The notes under the pieces are model-generated. The model searched no databases. It worked only from the letters and a program-made list of their open reading frames with translations, and had not been told where the DNA came from. A stretch of 35,846 nt of DNA from an uncultured Saprospiraceae bacterium (GTDB taxonomy: Bacteria; Bacteroidota; Bacteroidia; Chitinophagales; Saprospiraceae): NCBI GenBank assembly GCA_938015415.1, contig CALLPK010000085.1, positions 1 to 35,846 on the forward strand, in the 5' to 3' direction. Within the stretch, counting starts at the first letter, position 1, and each line of letters starts with the position of its first letter. This document shows positions 1 to 6,515 of this stretch, piece by piece. A program made the translations under genes and the position numbers.

Positions 1-786
1 ATCTGTTTTCATCGCAGGATAAGTGGCAAAATACGCAGTGCTACTTTAAGTCGTAGCGCAGATGGAAAACACTATGTTTCAATTTTATGTGAAACAGAAA
101 TTCATGCACTTCCCAAAACTGGAAAGAGTGTTGGCATTGATCTGGGTTTGACGACCTTAGCTACACTAAGCGACGGACTGACTTTTGAAAATCATAGAAC
201 CATCAATGAATTCGAAAAGAAATTAGCACAGGCACAACGGCACTTAAGTCGTAAAACCAAAGGCAGCAATCGACGTGAAAAACAAAGGTTGAAAGTTGCC
301 AGGTTGTATCGTAAGATTTCAAATATTCGAAATGACTACACACATAAAATGACGAGTTATTTAGTAGAAAACTATGATGTTATTTGTATGGAAGATTTGA
401 ATGTTCAAGGAATGTTGCGTAATCACAAATTAGCGAAGCATATTTCTAATGTTGCGTGGGGTAGAATTAAGGAACAACTAAAGTATAAATGTGAATGGTA
501 TGGAAAATCCACGATTCTGGTTGGCCGTTACTTTGCGTCCTCGAAGTTGGATTATGAATGTGGTCACAAAAACGAAATAAGCTTATCAGACCGTAGATTT
601 ATGTGTCAGGGTTGTGGTAGGATGATAGATCGGGATTTGAACGCTGCGAAAAATATCCACCGTGAGGGTTTAAAGCTATATTCTACCGGGACGGTAGAAA
701 ACAAGCGTGGAGCGATTGTAAGTCATTCTTTACAGGATGCAAATTGCGATGAAACGCTGAAAAATCAAAACTCCCTTTTGGGATGA
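1..786 (+). CDS. tnpB: RNA-guided nuclease TnpB (IS200/IS605 family OrfB), 5' truncated by window
   Basis: The frame is open from base 1, so the start lies outside the window and about 261 C-terminal residues are visible. TnpB is the RNA-guided, RuvC-type DNA endonuclease carried by IS200/IS605 elements. All three RuvC motifs are visible: GIDLGLTT (RuvC-I Asp), CMEDLNVQGM (RuvC-II Glu) and DRDLNAAKNI (RuvC-III Asp). Between II and III lies the zinc-ribbon region, SSKLDYECGHKNE followed by MCQGCGRM. The usual first knuckle is SSKxCxxCG, but here the first cysteine position is Asp, so only three of the four expected cysteines are present. The RuvC core looks intact and there are no internal stops. 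No tnpA is visible. The family call is certain; activity is unknown because of the ribbon change and the unseen N-terminus. Confidence 0.93.
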   Translation: MCFHRRISGKIRSATLSRSADGKHYVSILCETEIHALPKTGKSVGIDLGLTTLATLSDGLTFENHRTINEFEKKLAQAQRHLSRKTKGSNRREKQRLKVARLYRKISNIRNDYTHKMTSYLVENYDVICMEDLNVQGMLRNHKLAKHISNVAWGRIKEQLKYKCEWYGKSTILVGRYFASSKLDYECGHKNEISLSDRRFMCQGCGRMIDRDLNAAKNIHREGLKLYSTGTVENKRGAIVSHSLQDANCDETLKNQNSLLG

Positions 787-794
787 TTTTGATG

Positions 795-823
795 CCCCGT
801 ACCCTTGGGTCGGGGTAGTTCAC
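795..823 (+). ncRNA. Right-end hairpin, probable 3' part of the TnpB omega RNA scaffold
   Basis: CCCCG at 795-799 pairs with CGGGG at 811-815, and ACCC at 801-804 pairs with GGGT at 807-810. This gives a nine-pair stem with one bulged T and a TT loop. In characterised TnpB systems the guide RNA overlaps the 3' end of tnpB, ends in the right-end hairpin, and takes its guide from the flanking DNA. By that rule the guide would start near 824. The fold is seen directly; the RNA itself is inferred. Confidence 0.5.
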
Positions 824-893
824 TTAGTAAAGTTTAGTAAACCTTTAGTACTAGTAAACCTTTATTTTTATTATTTAAAATAATTTTCTGCTT

Positions 894-901
894 ACCTTTA
901 C
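894..901 (+). promoter_or_regulatory. Possible -7 element upstream of the agmatinase gene
   Basis: TACCTTTA matches Bacteroidota TAnnTTTG in all but the last base and lies three bases before the ATG at 905. If it is used, the transcript would start almost at the start codon. No clear TTG -33 element is seen. Confidence 0.3.
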
Positions 902-904
902 GGT

Positions 905-1960
905 ATGACCAAAGCAGAACAAATCGCCAATTTTGATCCCAATGGGGTAGGGCTGCGTAATGGCCACTTTATTGGACTACCTTTTACGGAAGAGACGGCT
1001 TCCGTTGTTTTCCTGTCTGTCCCCTGGGATCTCACCGTCAGTTATGGACGTGGGACCGCCTCGGCGCCCGAAAATATCCTGGAATGTTCTACACAACTGG
1101 ATTTGTACGATCCTGAAATTCCGGACGCCTGGAAAACCGGTCTTTATTTAAAACCCTCCAACCCCGAAATTTTACGACTCAACCATCAACTACGCGGCAA
1201 AGCCGAACTACTGATCGAAGAACTGGAATTCGGAGACACCATCGAAGAATCTCCGCATCTGGACGATATCCAAAAAGAAATAAACCAGGCCTGTGAATAT
1301 CTGAGAAACTGGGTATACAGAGAAGCGACGGAACTTCTGGACGCTGGTAAACTTGTCGGTATCCTCGGTGGTGAACACAGTGTACCGCTCGGATACCTGC
1401 AGGCCCTCGGGGAACGTCACGAAGCATTTGGCATTTTACAAATCGACGCGCACTGCGATCTGCGTCCCGCCTACGAAGGCTTCGTTTATTCCCACGCCAG
1501 TATTTTTTATAATGCGCTTGCCATTCCGCAAATTACCAAACTCGTACAGGTCGGTATCCGTGATTGTTGTGAACAGGAAGTACAACTGGCCGCTGACTCG
1601 GATGGACGAATTCAAATATTTTACGAAGAGCAATTACGCCGGGAGCAATTCAACGGGCGGCGCTGGGCGGACCAGGTAGAAGAGATCATTGCGGCACTAC
1701 CTCCGCTGGTGTACATTAGTTTTGATATTGATGGTCTGGACCCGAAACTCTGTCCAAATACAGGAACGCCAGTACCGGGAGGTCTGGAACTTTCGGAGGC
1801 TTTTTATTTGTTGAAAAGGGTGGTGGAGAGCGGTCGCCGGATTATCGGTTTTGATCTTTGTGAAGTCGGTGGTCGTGGTCAGGAATGGGATGGAAATGTA
1901 GGGGCAAGGGTTTTGTATCGGTTGGGGAATTTGATGGCGCTTTCGGTGGGTGGACAATAG
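905..1960 (+). CDS. Agmatinase/arginase-family ureohydrolase
   Basis: This is a cytoplasmic ureohydrolase that releases urea or a related leaving group from a guanidino substrate. In this family the usual substrate is agmatine (to putrescine), but arginine or formimidoylglutamate cannot be excluded. The binuclear manganese signature is complete: GGEHS (His158), DAHCD (Asp181, His183, Asp185) and SFDIDGLDP (Asp274, Asp276). SHAS near residue 197 is the expected substrate-side histidine region. At 351 residues it is longer than the typical ~300-residue bacterial agmatinase because of an insertion around residues 85-140, a feature I associate with Bacteroidota agmatinase-family proteins. The ATG at 905 follows a TAnnTTTG-like element. 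It stands alone; the 3' end merges into a degenerate repeat array. Confidence 0.88.
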   Translation: MTKAEQIANFDPNGVGLRNGHFIGLPFTEETASVVFLSVPWDLTVSYGRGTASAPENILECSTQLDLYDPEIPDAWKTGLYLKPSNPEILRLNHQLRGKAELLIEELEFGDTIEESPHLDDIQKEINQACEYLRNWVYREATELLDAGKLVGILGGEHSVPLGYLQALGERHEAFGILQIDAHCDLRPAYEGFVYSHASIFYNALAIPQITKLVQVGIRDCCEQEVQLAADSDGRIQIFYEEQLRREQFNGRRWADQVEEIIAALPPLVYISFDIDGLDPKLCPNTGTPVPGGLELSEAFYLLKRVVESGRRIIGFDLCEVGGRGQEWDGNVGARVLYRLGNLMALSVGGQ

Positions 1961-2113
1961 GCTTTTTTCCCGCTATCGTGTTTGGCTTTCGGTAGGCGGA
2001 CGATTGGCTCTCTTCTGGCGCGGGTTCTTCAATTGGTGAGGGCTTTCGGTGGGTGGGCGATTGGCTTTTTTCCCTTTTGATGTGTTTGGCTTTCAGTAGG
2101 TGGACGATTGGCT
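1939..2113. repeat. Four degenerate 25-bp repeats seeded by the agmatinase gene 3' end
   Basis: Copies of a unit close to GGCTTTCGGTGGGTGGACGA followed by TTGGCT lie at 1939-1963 (inside the last codons of the agmatinase gene), 1984-2008, 2041-2065 and 2088-2113. A higher-order duplication of about 103 bp is also visible: GCTTTTTTCCC at 1961 recurs at 2064, each followed by GTGTTTGGCTTTC, and CTTCAATTGG recurs in the tails. No function is evident. Confidence 0.75.
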
Positions 2114-2137
2114 GACGGTTGGCGCTCTTCAATTGGA

Positions 2138-2251
2138 GGAGTGTCCCTTAAAGTGTGTCAGCGCGGAAGCTTTCCTTTAGGCCTGCCTCCCGAATCAGGG
2201 AGGAACACAAGGTGAGGGATGCCAAATGACACACTTATTTGGATAGTCCCT
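2138..2251. mobile_element. MITE-like inverted-repeat element (~114 bp), IS256-like ends
   Basis: AAGTGTGTCA at 2151-2160 is exactly inverted as TGACACACTT at 2227-2236. The outer parts are also similar (GGAGTGTCCC on the left, complement of GGATAGTCCCT on the right). Ends of the form GG-A-TGTCC...AGTGTGTCA resemble terminal repeats of IS256-family elements as I remember them. The interior has no ORF, only a CCTCCC-GAATCA-GGGAGG hairpin. It could be an internally deleted IS. I see no convincing target duplication. Confidence 0.5.
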
Positions 2252-2389
2252 AGAAATTTCTTTCCAAAGAACTTATTTTGTTGAAATTGGTTAATCCATA
2301 AATAACCCCTATCATTCCCGTCAACCCACTATTTTCAAAAAATAGGTGTTCACCGAAAAGAATATTAAATGCAATCCCAAAACAACAAA

Positions 2390-2423
2390 GCATCTACCCA
2401 ACCCGGATAGATGCGTTATTTTT
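2390..2423. terminator. Intrinsic terminator, probably bidirectional
   Basis: GCATCTA (2390-2396) pairs with TAGATGC (2408-2414). It is followed on the plus strand by GTTATTTTTT, and preceded by AAAACAACAAA, which gives a T-rich tract on the minus strand. It sits between the convergent agmatinase and terC genes. Confidence 0.7.
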
Positions 2424-2457
2424 TGCGTAAGCTTAAATAAACTAAGAAATCATATTA

Positions 2458-2501
2458 GGTTTACCAAATCCTCTTCAAATGGTGAGGAGATTTAGTAAAC
2501 C
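2458..2501 (+). repeat. 44-bp palindromic REP-like repeat, copy B
   Basis: The arms GGTTTACCAAATC and GATTTAGTAAACC form an imperfect hairpin. The whole 44-bp unit matches the reverse complement of 4816-4859 at about 37 of 44 positions without gaps. It ends 6 bp before the terC stop codon. Confidence 0.75.
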
Positions 2502-2507
2502 AGTATT

Positions 2508-3323
2508 CTACGATACCTCCTTCCCCTCGTCCAACGGAATCGTCGTCGTCTTTCGCTTGATCGCCAATAGATTTTTCTGATAGCGTCCCTGTACGACATC
2601 CGTCACTACTAAAATAAAGATTACAAAGTAGAAGGTCGCCTTACTCATCGGTTCGATTGGATATCCGAAGAAACTCAGGTGCGCCAGATGTCCACCTTCG
2701 GAGACCAGCATGATTCCCACTAAAAACAAAATAAAGAGGCCGAGCACTTCGTACATCCGGTTTTTAGCCAGAAAATCAGAAACCCGGTCTGCCAGCCAGA
2801 TCATGACCAGTCCACCGATGATGATCGCCGTCGCCATTACCCAGAACACATTCGTCAGGGCCATCGCACTCAAAATGGAGTCGAAGGAGAATACGAGGTT
2901 CATGATAATAATCATCGTGATGACCGAACCAAGTGATTTTTGTTTGGTCTTTTTTTCATTTTCGTGCGATTCTTCCAGTGCCATCATATGAAATATTTCT
3001 TTGATAGCGGTATAAATAATAAATACTCCACCCAGAAGTACGATAATACTGTGTACATTAAAATCACCATAAATAACTTTATCAACATCCAGTTTGAAGA
3101 TTGGATCCTGAACTGCTTCGATCAAACTGATCAAAACAAATAACAAGACGATCCGCAGAATAACCGCCAAAGCAATTCCTACCTTACGGGCGTACGCCTG
3201 CTTATCCGGTGGTGCATTTTTGGATTCCAGAGAAATATAGAGCAGGTTGTCAAAACCGAGCACTAACTGAAGCATGATCAGCATCATTAGTGTAAATAGA
3301 TTTGCGAGTAAGTCTGCTGGCAT
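2508..3323 (-). CDS. TerC-family integral membrane protein
   Basis: A 271-residue polytopic inner-membrane protein of the TerC/Alx family, whose members act in metal ion homeostasis (manganese export or tellurite-associated phenotypes). Seven or so hydrophobic segments are visible. The hallmark membrane acidic motifs are present: GFDNLLYISLES near the N-terminus (Asp25) and VFSFDSILSAMALT in the middle. A charged cytoplasmic loop (ALEESHENEKKTKQKS) separates the two halves, as is typical. The length fits the short TerC subfamily without a CBS/CorC extension. The gene is monocistronic, convergent with the agmatinase gene and divergent from sucC. The transported ion cannot be told from sequence. 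Confidence 0.9.
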   Translation of the reverse strand: MPADLLANLFTLMMLIMLQLVLGFDNLLYISLESKNAPPDKQAYARKVGIALAVILRIVLLFVLISLIEAVQDPIFKLDVDKVIYGDFNVHSIIVLLGGVFIIYTAIKEIFHMMALEESHENEKKTKQKSLGSVITMIIIMNLVFSFDSILSAMALTNVFWVMATAIIIGGLVMIWLADRVSDFLAKNRMYEVLGLFILFLVGIMLVSEGGHLAHLSFFGYPIEPMSKATFYFVIFILVVTDVVQGRYQKNLLAIKRKTTTIPLDEGKEVS

Positions 3324-3472
3324 AAGCTTGAGATTAAATTAAGAAACAACATGAAAATTGGTATTTGCGGGTAAAAATACCCAATGGAGCAGAGGTCTTC
3401 ATTGACCTAAACCCAATAACACCTTATTAAACGCCGAAAATAGGGATTTTTTAGATTATGTCCCAACCTATT

Positions 3473-3503
3473 TTGGTACTTATGCTGGATTCTCTTACAT
3501 TTG
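3473..3503 (+). promoter_or_regulatory. Bacteroidota-type promoter of sucC
   Basis: TTG at 3473-3475 and TACATTTG at 3496-3503 are separated by 20 bases, a very good match to the TTG-N(17-23)-TAnnTTTG consensus. Transcription would start near 3509, giving a leader of about 38 bases before the ATG at 3547. Confidence 0.75.
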
Positions 3504-3546
3504 TGGCCAAGAAGTCTAATAATTAAATATTAACACCTAATTCAAT

Positions 3547-4752
3547 ATGAATTTACACGAATATCAGGCAAAAGAATTGCTTAAGAAGTATGGCGTTGTG
3601 ATTCCGGCAGGAATCGTTGCCACCAATGTGGACGAAGCAGTTGCTGCTTATCACACCCTTAATAAGGAAACCGGTACCGAGTATGCGGTGGTCAAAGCGC
3701 AGATTCACGCGGGTGGACGTGGGAAAGGTGGTGGTGTAAAGGTTGCCAAGAATGCGGACGAGGTACGTCAGTTTTCGGACGATATTATCGGGATGATGCT
3801 GAAAACGCCCCAAACGCCGGGTGGACTGGAAGGAGAAGGTAAATTGGTGCGTAAAGTGCTGATTACCGAAGACAGCTACGTTCCTAGTTTTGACGAATGC
3901 AGCGAAATGTACGTTTCGATTCTAATGGATCGGGAGCGTAAGTGTAACGTAATTATTTACTCCACGGAAGGTGGAATGGATATTGAAAAAGTAGCCGAAG
4001 AAACGCCGCAATTATTGCACAAGGAATATATCGATCCTACCTTGGGTCTGCAAACTTTTCAGTTAAACAAGATTGCTTTTAACCTGGGCTTGTCGGGTGC
4101 AGCACTGAAGGAGATGCGTAAATTTATTTACAATCTTTATCAGGCATTCGTCGGTAGTGACGCGAGTTTATTCGAAATTAATCCAGTGATCGTTACCGGG
4201 ACGGATAAAGTAATTGCGATTGATAGTAAGGTTTCTCTGGATGAAAATGCCTTGTTCCGACATCCTGATCTGGCGGAACTGAGAGATACGGACGAAGAAG
4301 ATCCGGTGGAAGTAGAAGCGAAAGGATTTGGGTTGAATTATGTAAATCTGGACGGTAACGTTGGTTGTATGGTCAACGGTGCCGGACTGGCCATGGCGAC
4401 AATGGATATTATTAAACTTTCGGGTGGAGAGCCAGCCAACTTTCTCGACGTAGGAGGTACGGCGGATGCGGACCGGGTAGAAAAAGCGTTTAGAATTATC
4501 TTGCGGGATCCAGCGGTAAAAGCCATTCTGATTAACATCTTTGGTGGAATCGTACGTTGCGATCGGGTAGCACAGGGTGTCGTAGATGCGTATAAAAATA
4601 TGGGCAACATCACCGTGCCGATTATCGTTAGATTACAAGGAACAAACGCGGACATCGCCAAGAAAATTATCGACGAATCCGGACTGGAAGTACACTCTGC
4701 GATCCTCTTACAAGAGGCGGCAGATCTGGTACAGAAGGTATTGGAGGCGTAA
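3547..4752 (+). CDS. sucC: Succinyl-CoA synthetase (ADP-forming) subunit beta
   Basis: This is the beta subunit of the TCA-cycle enzyme that interconverts succinyl-CoA and succinate with formation of ATP/GTP. The N-terminal MNLHEYQAKELLKKYGV and the ATP-grasp element QIHAGGRGKGGGVKVAK are diagnostic. So are the metal/nucleotide region NPVIVTGTDKVIAIDSKVSL, the CoA-ligase half GNVGCMVNGAGLAMATMDII and the motif NIFGGIVRCDRVAQGV. The length of 401 residues is normal. The partner sucD is not adjacent, so the two subunits are encoded apart, as is common in this phylum. The gene is a single transcription unit with a strong promoter and its own terminator. Confidence 0.97.
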   Translation: MNLHEYQAKELLKKYGVVIPAGIVATNVDEAVAAYHTLNKETGTEYAVVKAQIHAGGRGKGGGVKVAKNADEVRQFSDDIIGMMLKTPQTPGGLEGEGKLVRKVLITEDSYVPSFDECSEMYVSILMDRERKCNVIIYSTEGGMDIEKVAEETPQLLHKEYIDPTLGLQTFQLNKIAFNLGLSGAALKEMRKFIYNLYQAFVGSDASLFEINPVIVTGTDKVIAIDSKVSLDENALFRHPDLAELRDTDEEDPVEVEAKGFGLNYVNLDGNVGCMVNGAGLAMATMDIIKLSGGEPANFLDVGGTADADRVEKAFRIILRDPAVKAILINIFGGIVRCDRVAQGVVDAYKNMGNITVPIIVRLQGTNADIAKKIIDESGLEVHSAILLQEAADLVQKVLEA

Positions 4753-4780
4753 GCTTTAATAATTTTGAAATTGATAAAAA

Positions 4781-4814
4781 AAGCGTTTTCTTCGATCGGG
4801 GGAAACGCTTTTTT
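4781..4814 (+). terminator. Intrinsic terminator of sucC
   Basis: AAGCGTTT (4781-4788) pairs with AAACGCTT (4803-4810), followed by a T run and preceded by an A run (so possibly bidirectional). It starts 28 bp after the sucC stop. Confidence 0.85.
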
Positions 4815-4815
4815 A

Positions 4816-4859
4816 GGTTTACTAAACCTCCTCACCGATTGAAGTGGGTTTAGTAAATC
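4816..4859 (-). repeat. 44-bp palindromic REP-like repeat, copy A
   Basis: This is an inverted copy of the unit at 2458-2501, 44 bp long with about 84% identity. Its arms are GGTTTACTAAACC (4816-4828) and GGTTTAGTAAATC (4847-4859), which pair almost perfectly around an 18-base loop. It starts one base after the T run of the sucC terminator. Confidence 0.75.
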
Positions 4860-5050
4860 TTCTTGATCAGGACTAACCCTGTCAATCAGGTTTACAGAAC
4901 AAAATAATTTAGAATAAGTACTTTGACAAAATTATATGTAAGTATATGACAAGGAGATTTTGTAAAGCCGAATAGCTCAAAAAAATCCAGTCATAACTTA
5001 TCGGTTAATTTGTTCACACTTAAAATCTATTAACGAATAGCCATCCAAGA

Positions 5051-5839
5051 ATGGATATAAACGCAATCAACCAGGGATTAGCCATCCTTCGCAGAAAAAT
5101 CGACGGGCGGGCAGCTCTTTTAAAGGCGTACAACGACGTAACAAATGATCTGTCGGCCTTACCGAAAAATAAAGAAAATTACCAGGCTATTCTGACGTTG
5201 ACCGAAAAGCAGGAAACCCTTTTGGTAAAACTAAAAGAAAACAAAAAGCTACGGGAAACGTATCTTAAAAAGATCGATGAGAAAGCGGAATTACTCAAAA
5301 CTGTGCACCCAGCTACAGTAGAGAAGATAACGGAAATGGCGTCTTCGATTGCTGAAAAAGAACAGCTACTCTTACGACTCAGTGAGTCAATAACGGCAGT
5401 TACGGAGCTCTTGAATGAACTAGGAAAACTGTACCGGCAGGGTGGAAAAGCCAAGGTAGGAGTGCTTAGTTATTTGTTGAGAAAATTGAGTGGACAGTCA
5501 GGTAAACACGCGCATTTACAGGAAGCAAAAATGATCACTGCTAATATTCGTAAGTTGACCAGGAGATACCGTAAGGAATTAGGAGAGATTGAGATCACTC
5601 AATTACCGGAACTGCCCCTGAATAGTTTTTTGGGTGTCGTAGATTATTATCTTGATAATCCAATCACCAAAGTAGCCATGGATTTGCAAGTGCGGAACCT
5701 TATCCAAAAATCCCGCAGTTTCGAAGCAGATCTTTTAAAACAGCTGGAACAACTGGAAGAAAAAGAAACAATCCTTGAAACTAAACTCAAAGAATTAAAA
5801 CAGGCAAGGATGGAATGGGTCGAAAGCTTTGTCGATTAG
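5051..5839 (+). CDS. Coiled-coil protein of unknown function
   Basis: I do not recognise this 262-residue protein. It has no signal peptide or membrane segment and is rich in Lys, Glu and Leu, with predicted helical coiled-coil character over residues 5-125 and 205-258. A basic middle part (residues 126-175, including RKLTRRYRKEL) and a short conserved-looking stretch LPELPLNSFLGVVDYYLDNP lie between the two coils. A cytoplasmic structural or scaffold role is possible but unsupported. The ATG at 5051 is preceded by about 300 bp of AT-rich spacer and the next gene starts 50 bp downstream, so co-transcription with the rhodanese is possible. Confidence 0.75.
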   Translation: MDINAINQGLAILRRKIDGRAALLKAYNDVTNDLSALPKNKENYQAILTLTEKQETLLVKLKENKKLRETYLKKIDEKAELLKTVHPATVEKITEMASSIAEKEQLLLRLSESITAVTELLNELGKLYRQGGKAKVGVLSYLLRKLSGQSGKHAHLQEAKMITANIRKLTRRYRKELGEIEITQLPELPLNSFLGVVDYYLDNPITKVAMDLQVRNLIQKSRSFEADLLKQLEQLEEKETILETKLKELKQARMEWVESFVD

Positions 5840-5889
5840 GATGTCGTTGTTTGTCAAATATCCGTTAAATATATTAAAATATACCTATC

Positions 5890-6291
5890 ATGAAAAACCT
5901 TCTTCTCTTATTTTTAGTTGTACAGTTTTTGGCGCTGAGTTGTAGTTCCGGACCGTCGACTTCTACCACCAATGCGCAGGCAGCGGGTGGAATTGTTGAT
6001 TTGGACGCCGCCGCTTTTAAGGCTAAAATGTCGGAACCCAATACGATGGTGCTGGACGTGCGAACCCCCGCAGAGATTGCCGCAGGAAAAATACCGGGTG
6101 CTTTTGATTTGGATATTCAGGATCCAGCATTTAAAGCAGAAGTAAACAGACTGGATAAATCCAAAACTTATTTGGTTTATTGTAAAAAAGGAGGAAGAAG
6201 TGCACGGGCTTGTTCTGTTTTAGAAGAAGCAGGCTTTGAAAAAATATATAACCTGAAAGGCGGTTACGATGGCTGGAAGGAAGTGGAATAG
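5890..6291 (+). CDS. Rhodanese-like lipoprotein
   Basis: A 133-residue exported protein. Residues 1-17 are a lipoprotein signal with lipobox LALSC, so Cys18 would be acylated and the protein anchored at the envelope. A serine/threonine-rich linker leads into a single rhodanese domain (about residues 36-133). The domain has VLDVRTPAEIAAGKIPGA and the active-site loop YCKKGGRSA, with catalytic Cys98. Single-domain rhodaneses carry sulfane sulfur or act in thiol redox; the natural acceptor is unknown. It lies just upstream of a membrane hydroxylase, with a second rhodanese lipoprotein on the other side, which suggests a shared envelope process. Confidence 0.9.
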   Translation: MKNLLLLFLVVQFLALSCSSGPSTSTTNAQAAGGIVDLDAAAFKAKMSEPNTMVLDVRTPAEIAAGKIPGAFDLDIQDPAFKAEVNRLDKSKTYLVYCKKGGRSARACSVLEEAGFEKIYNLKGGYDGWKEVE

Positions 6292-6482
6292 CAATTTCAA
6301 TGGCAAATTCAAATTCAATTTTCTCTTCAACCTGTGCCTGTATGCCTTGGCAAGCCAGGTGTAAAAAAATTTGAGATCCTGATTATTAATTAGGTAGCAG
6401 CTGTGAATTTGACGGTTTTCTTATTGAGGTTGCTATTGAGGTTGCTATTGAGGTTGCTATTGAAGTTGCCATTGAAGTTGAA
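6291..6482. repeat. 12-bp tandem repeat with an inverted partner
   Basis: Five copies of TATTGAGGTTGC (the last ones TATTGAAGTTGC and CATTGAAGTTG) lie at about 6422-6480. An inverted, diverged copy, AATTTCAATGGCAAATTCAA, lies near 6293-6312 right at the rhodanese stop codon. The two could pair in a long hairpin enclosing about 110 bp. The array ends 33 bp before the next start codon. On the minus strand it would encode an Asn/Leu/Ser repeat, which I regard as spurious. Confidence 0.7.
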
Positions 6483-6515
6483 TAAGCTTGTTATAGAAAT
6501 TTTAGAAAAGTAATT

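Larger units (their letters stand above)
1..823 (+). mobile_element. IS200/IS605-type element, right part
   Basis: The element enters from the left edge and contains the end of tnpB plus the right end. Immediately after the tnpB stop is a hairpin (795-815) followed by GTAGTTCAC, which resembles right ends of IS605-type elements. I place the right boundary near 823 by this resemblance; it is not proven. IS605-type transposition makes no target duplication, so none is expected. The left end is outside the window. Confidence 0.7.
1961..2507. other. Gene-free spacer between the agmatinase gene and terC
   Basis: This 547-bp convergent spacer holds, in order, the degenerate repeats, the MITE-like element, an AT-rich unique stretch (about 2255-2385), a bidirectional terminator and the 44-bp REP-like repeat. 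I find no credible small ORF. Confidence 0.6.

Noticed and set aside
1842-2132. 96-codon minus-strand frame across the agmatinase 3' end and repeats
   Set aside because: It is antisense to a certain gene and to a degenerate repeat, and its composition only mirrors the repeat.
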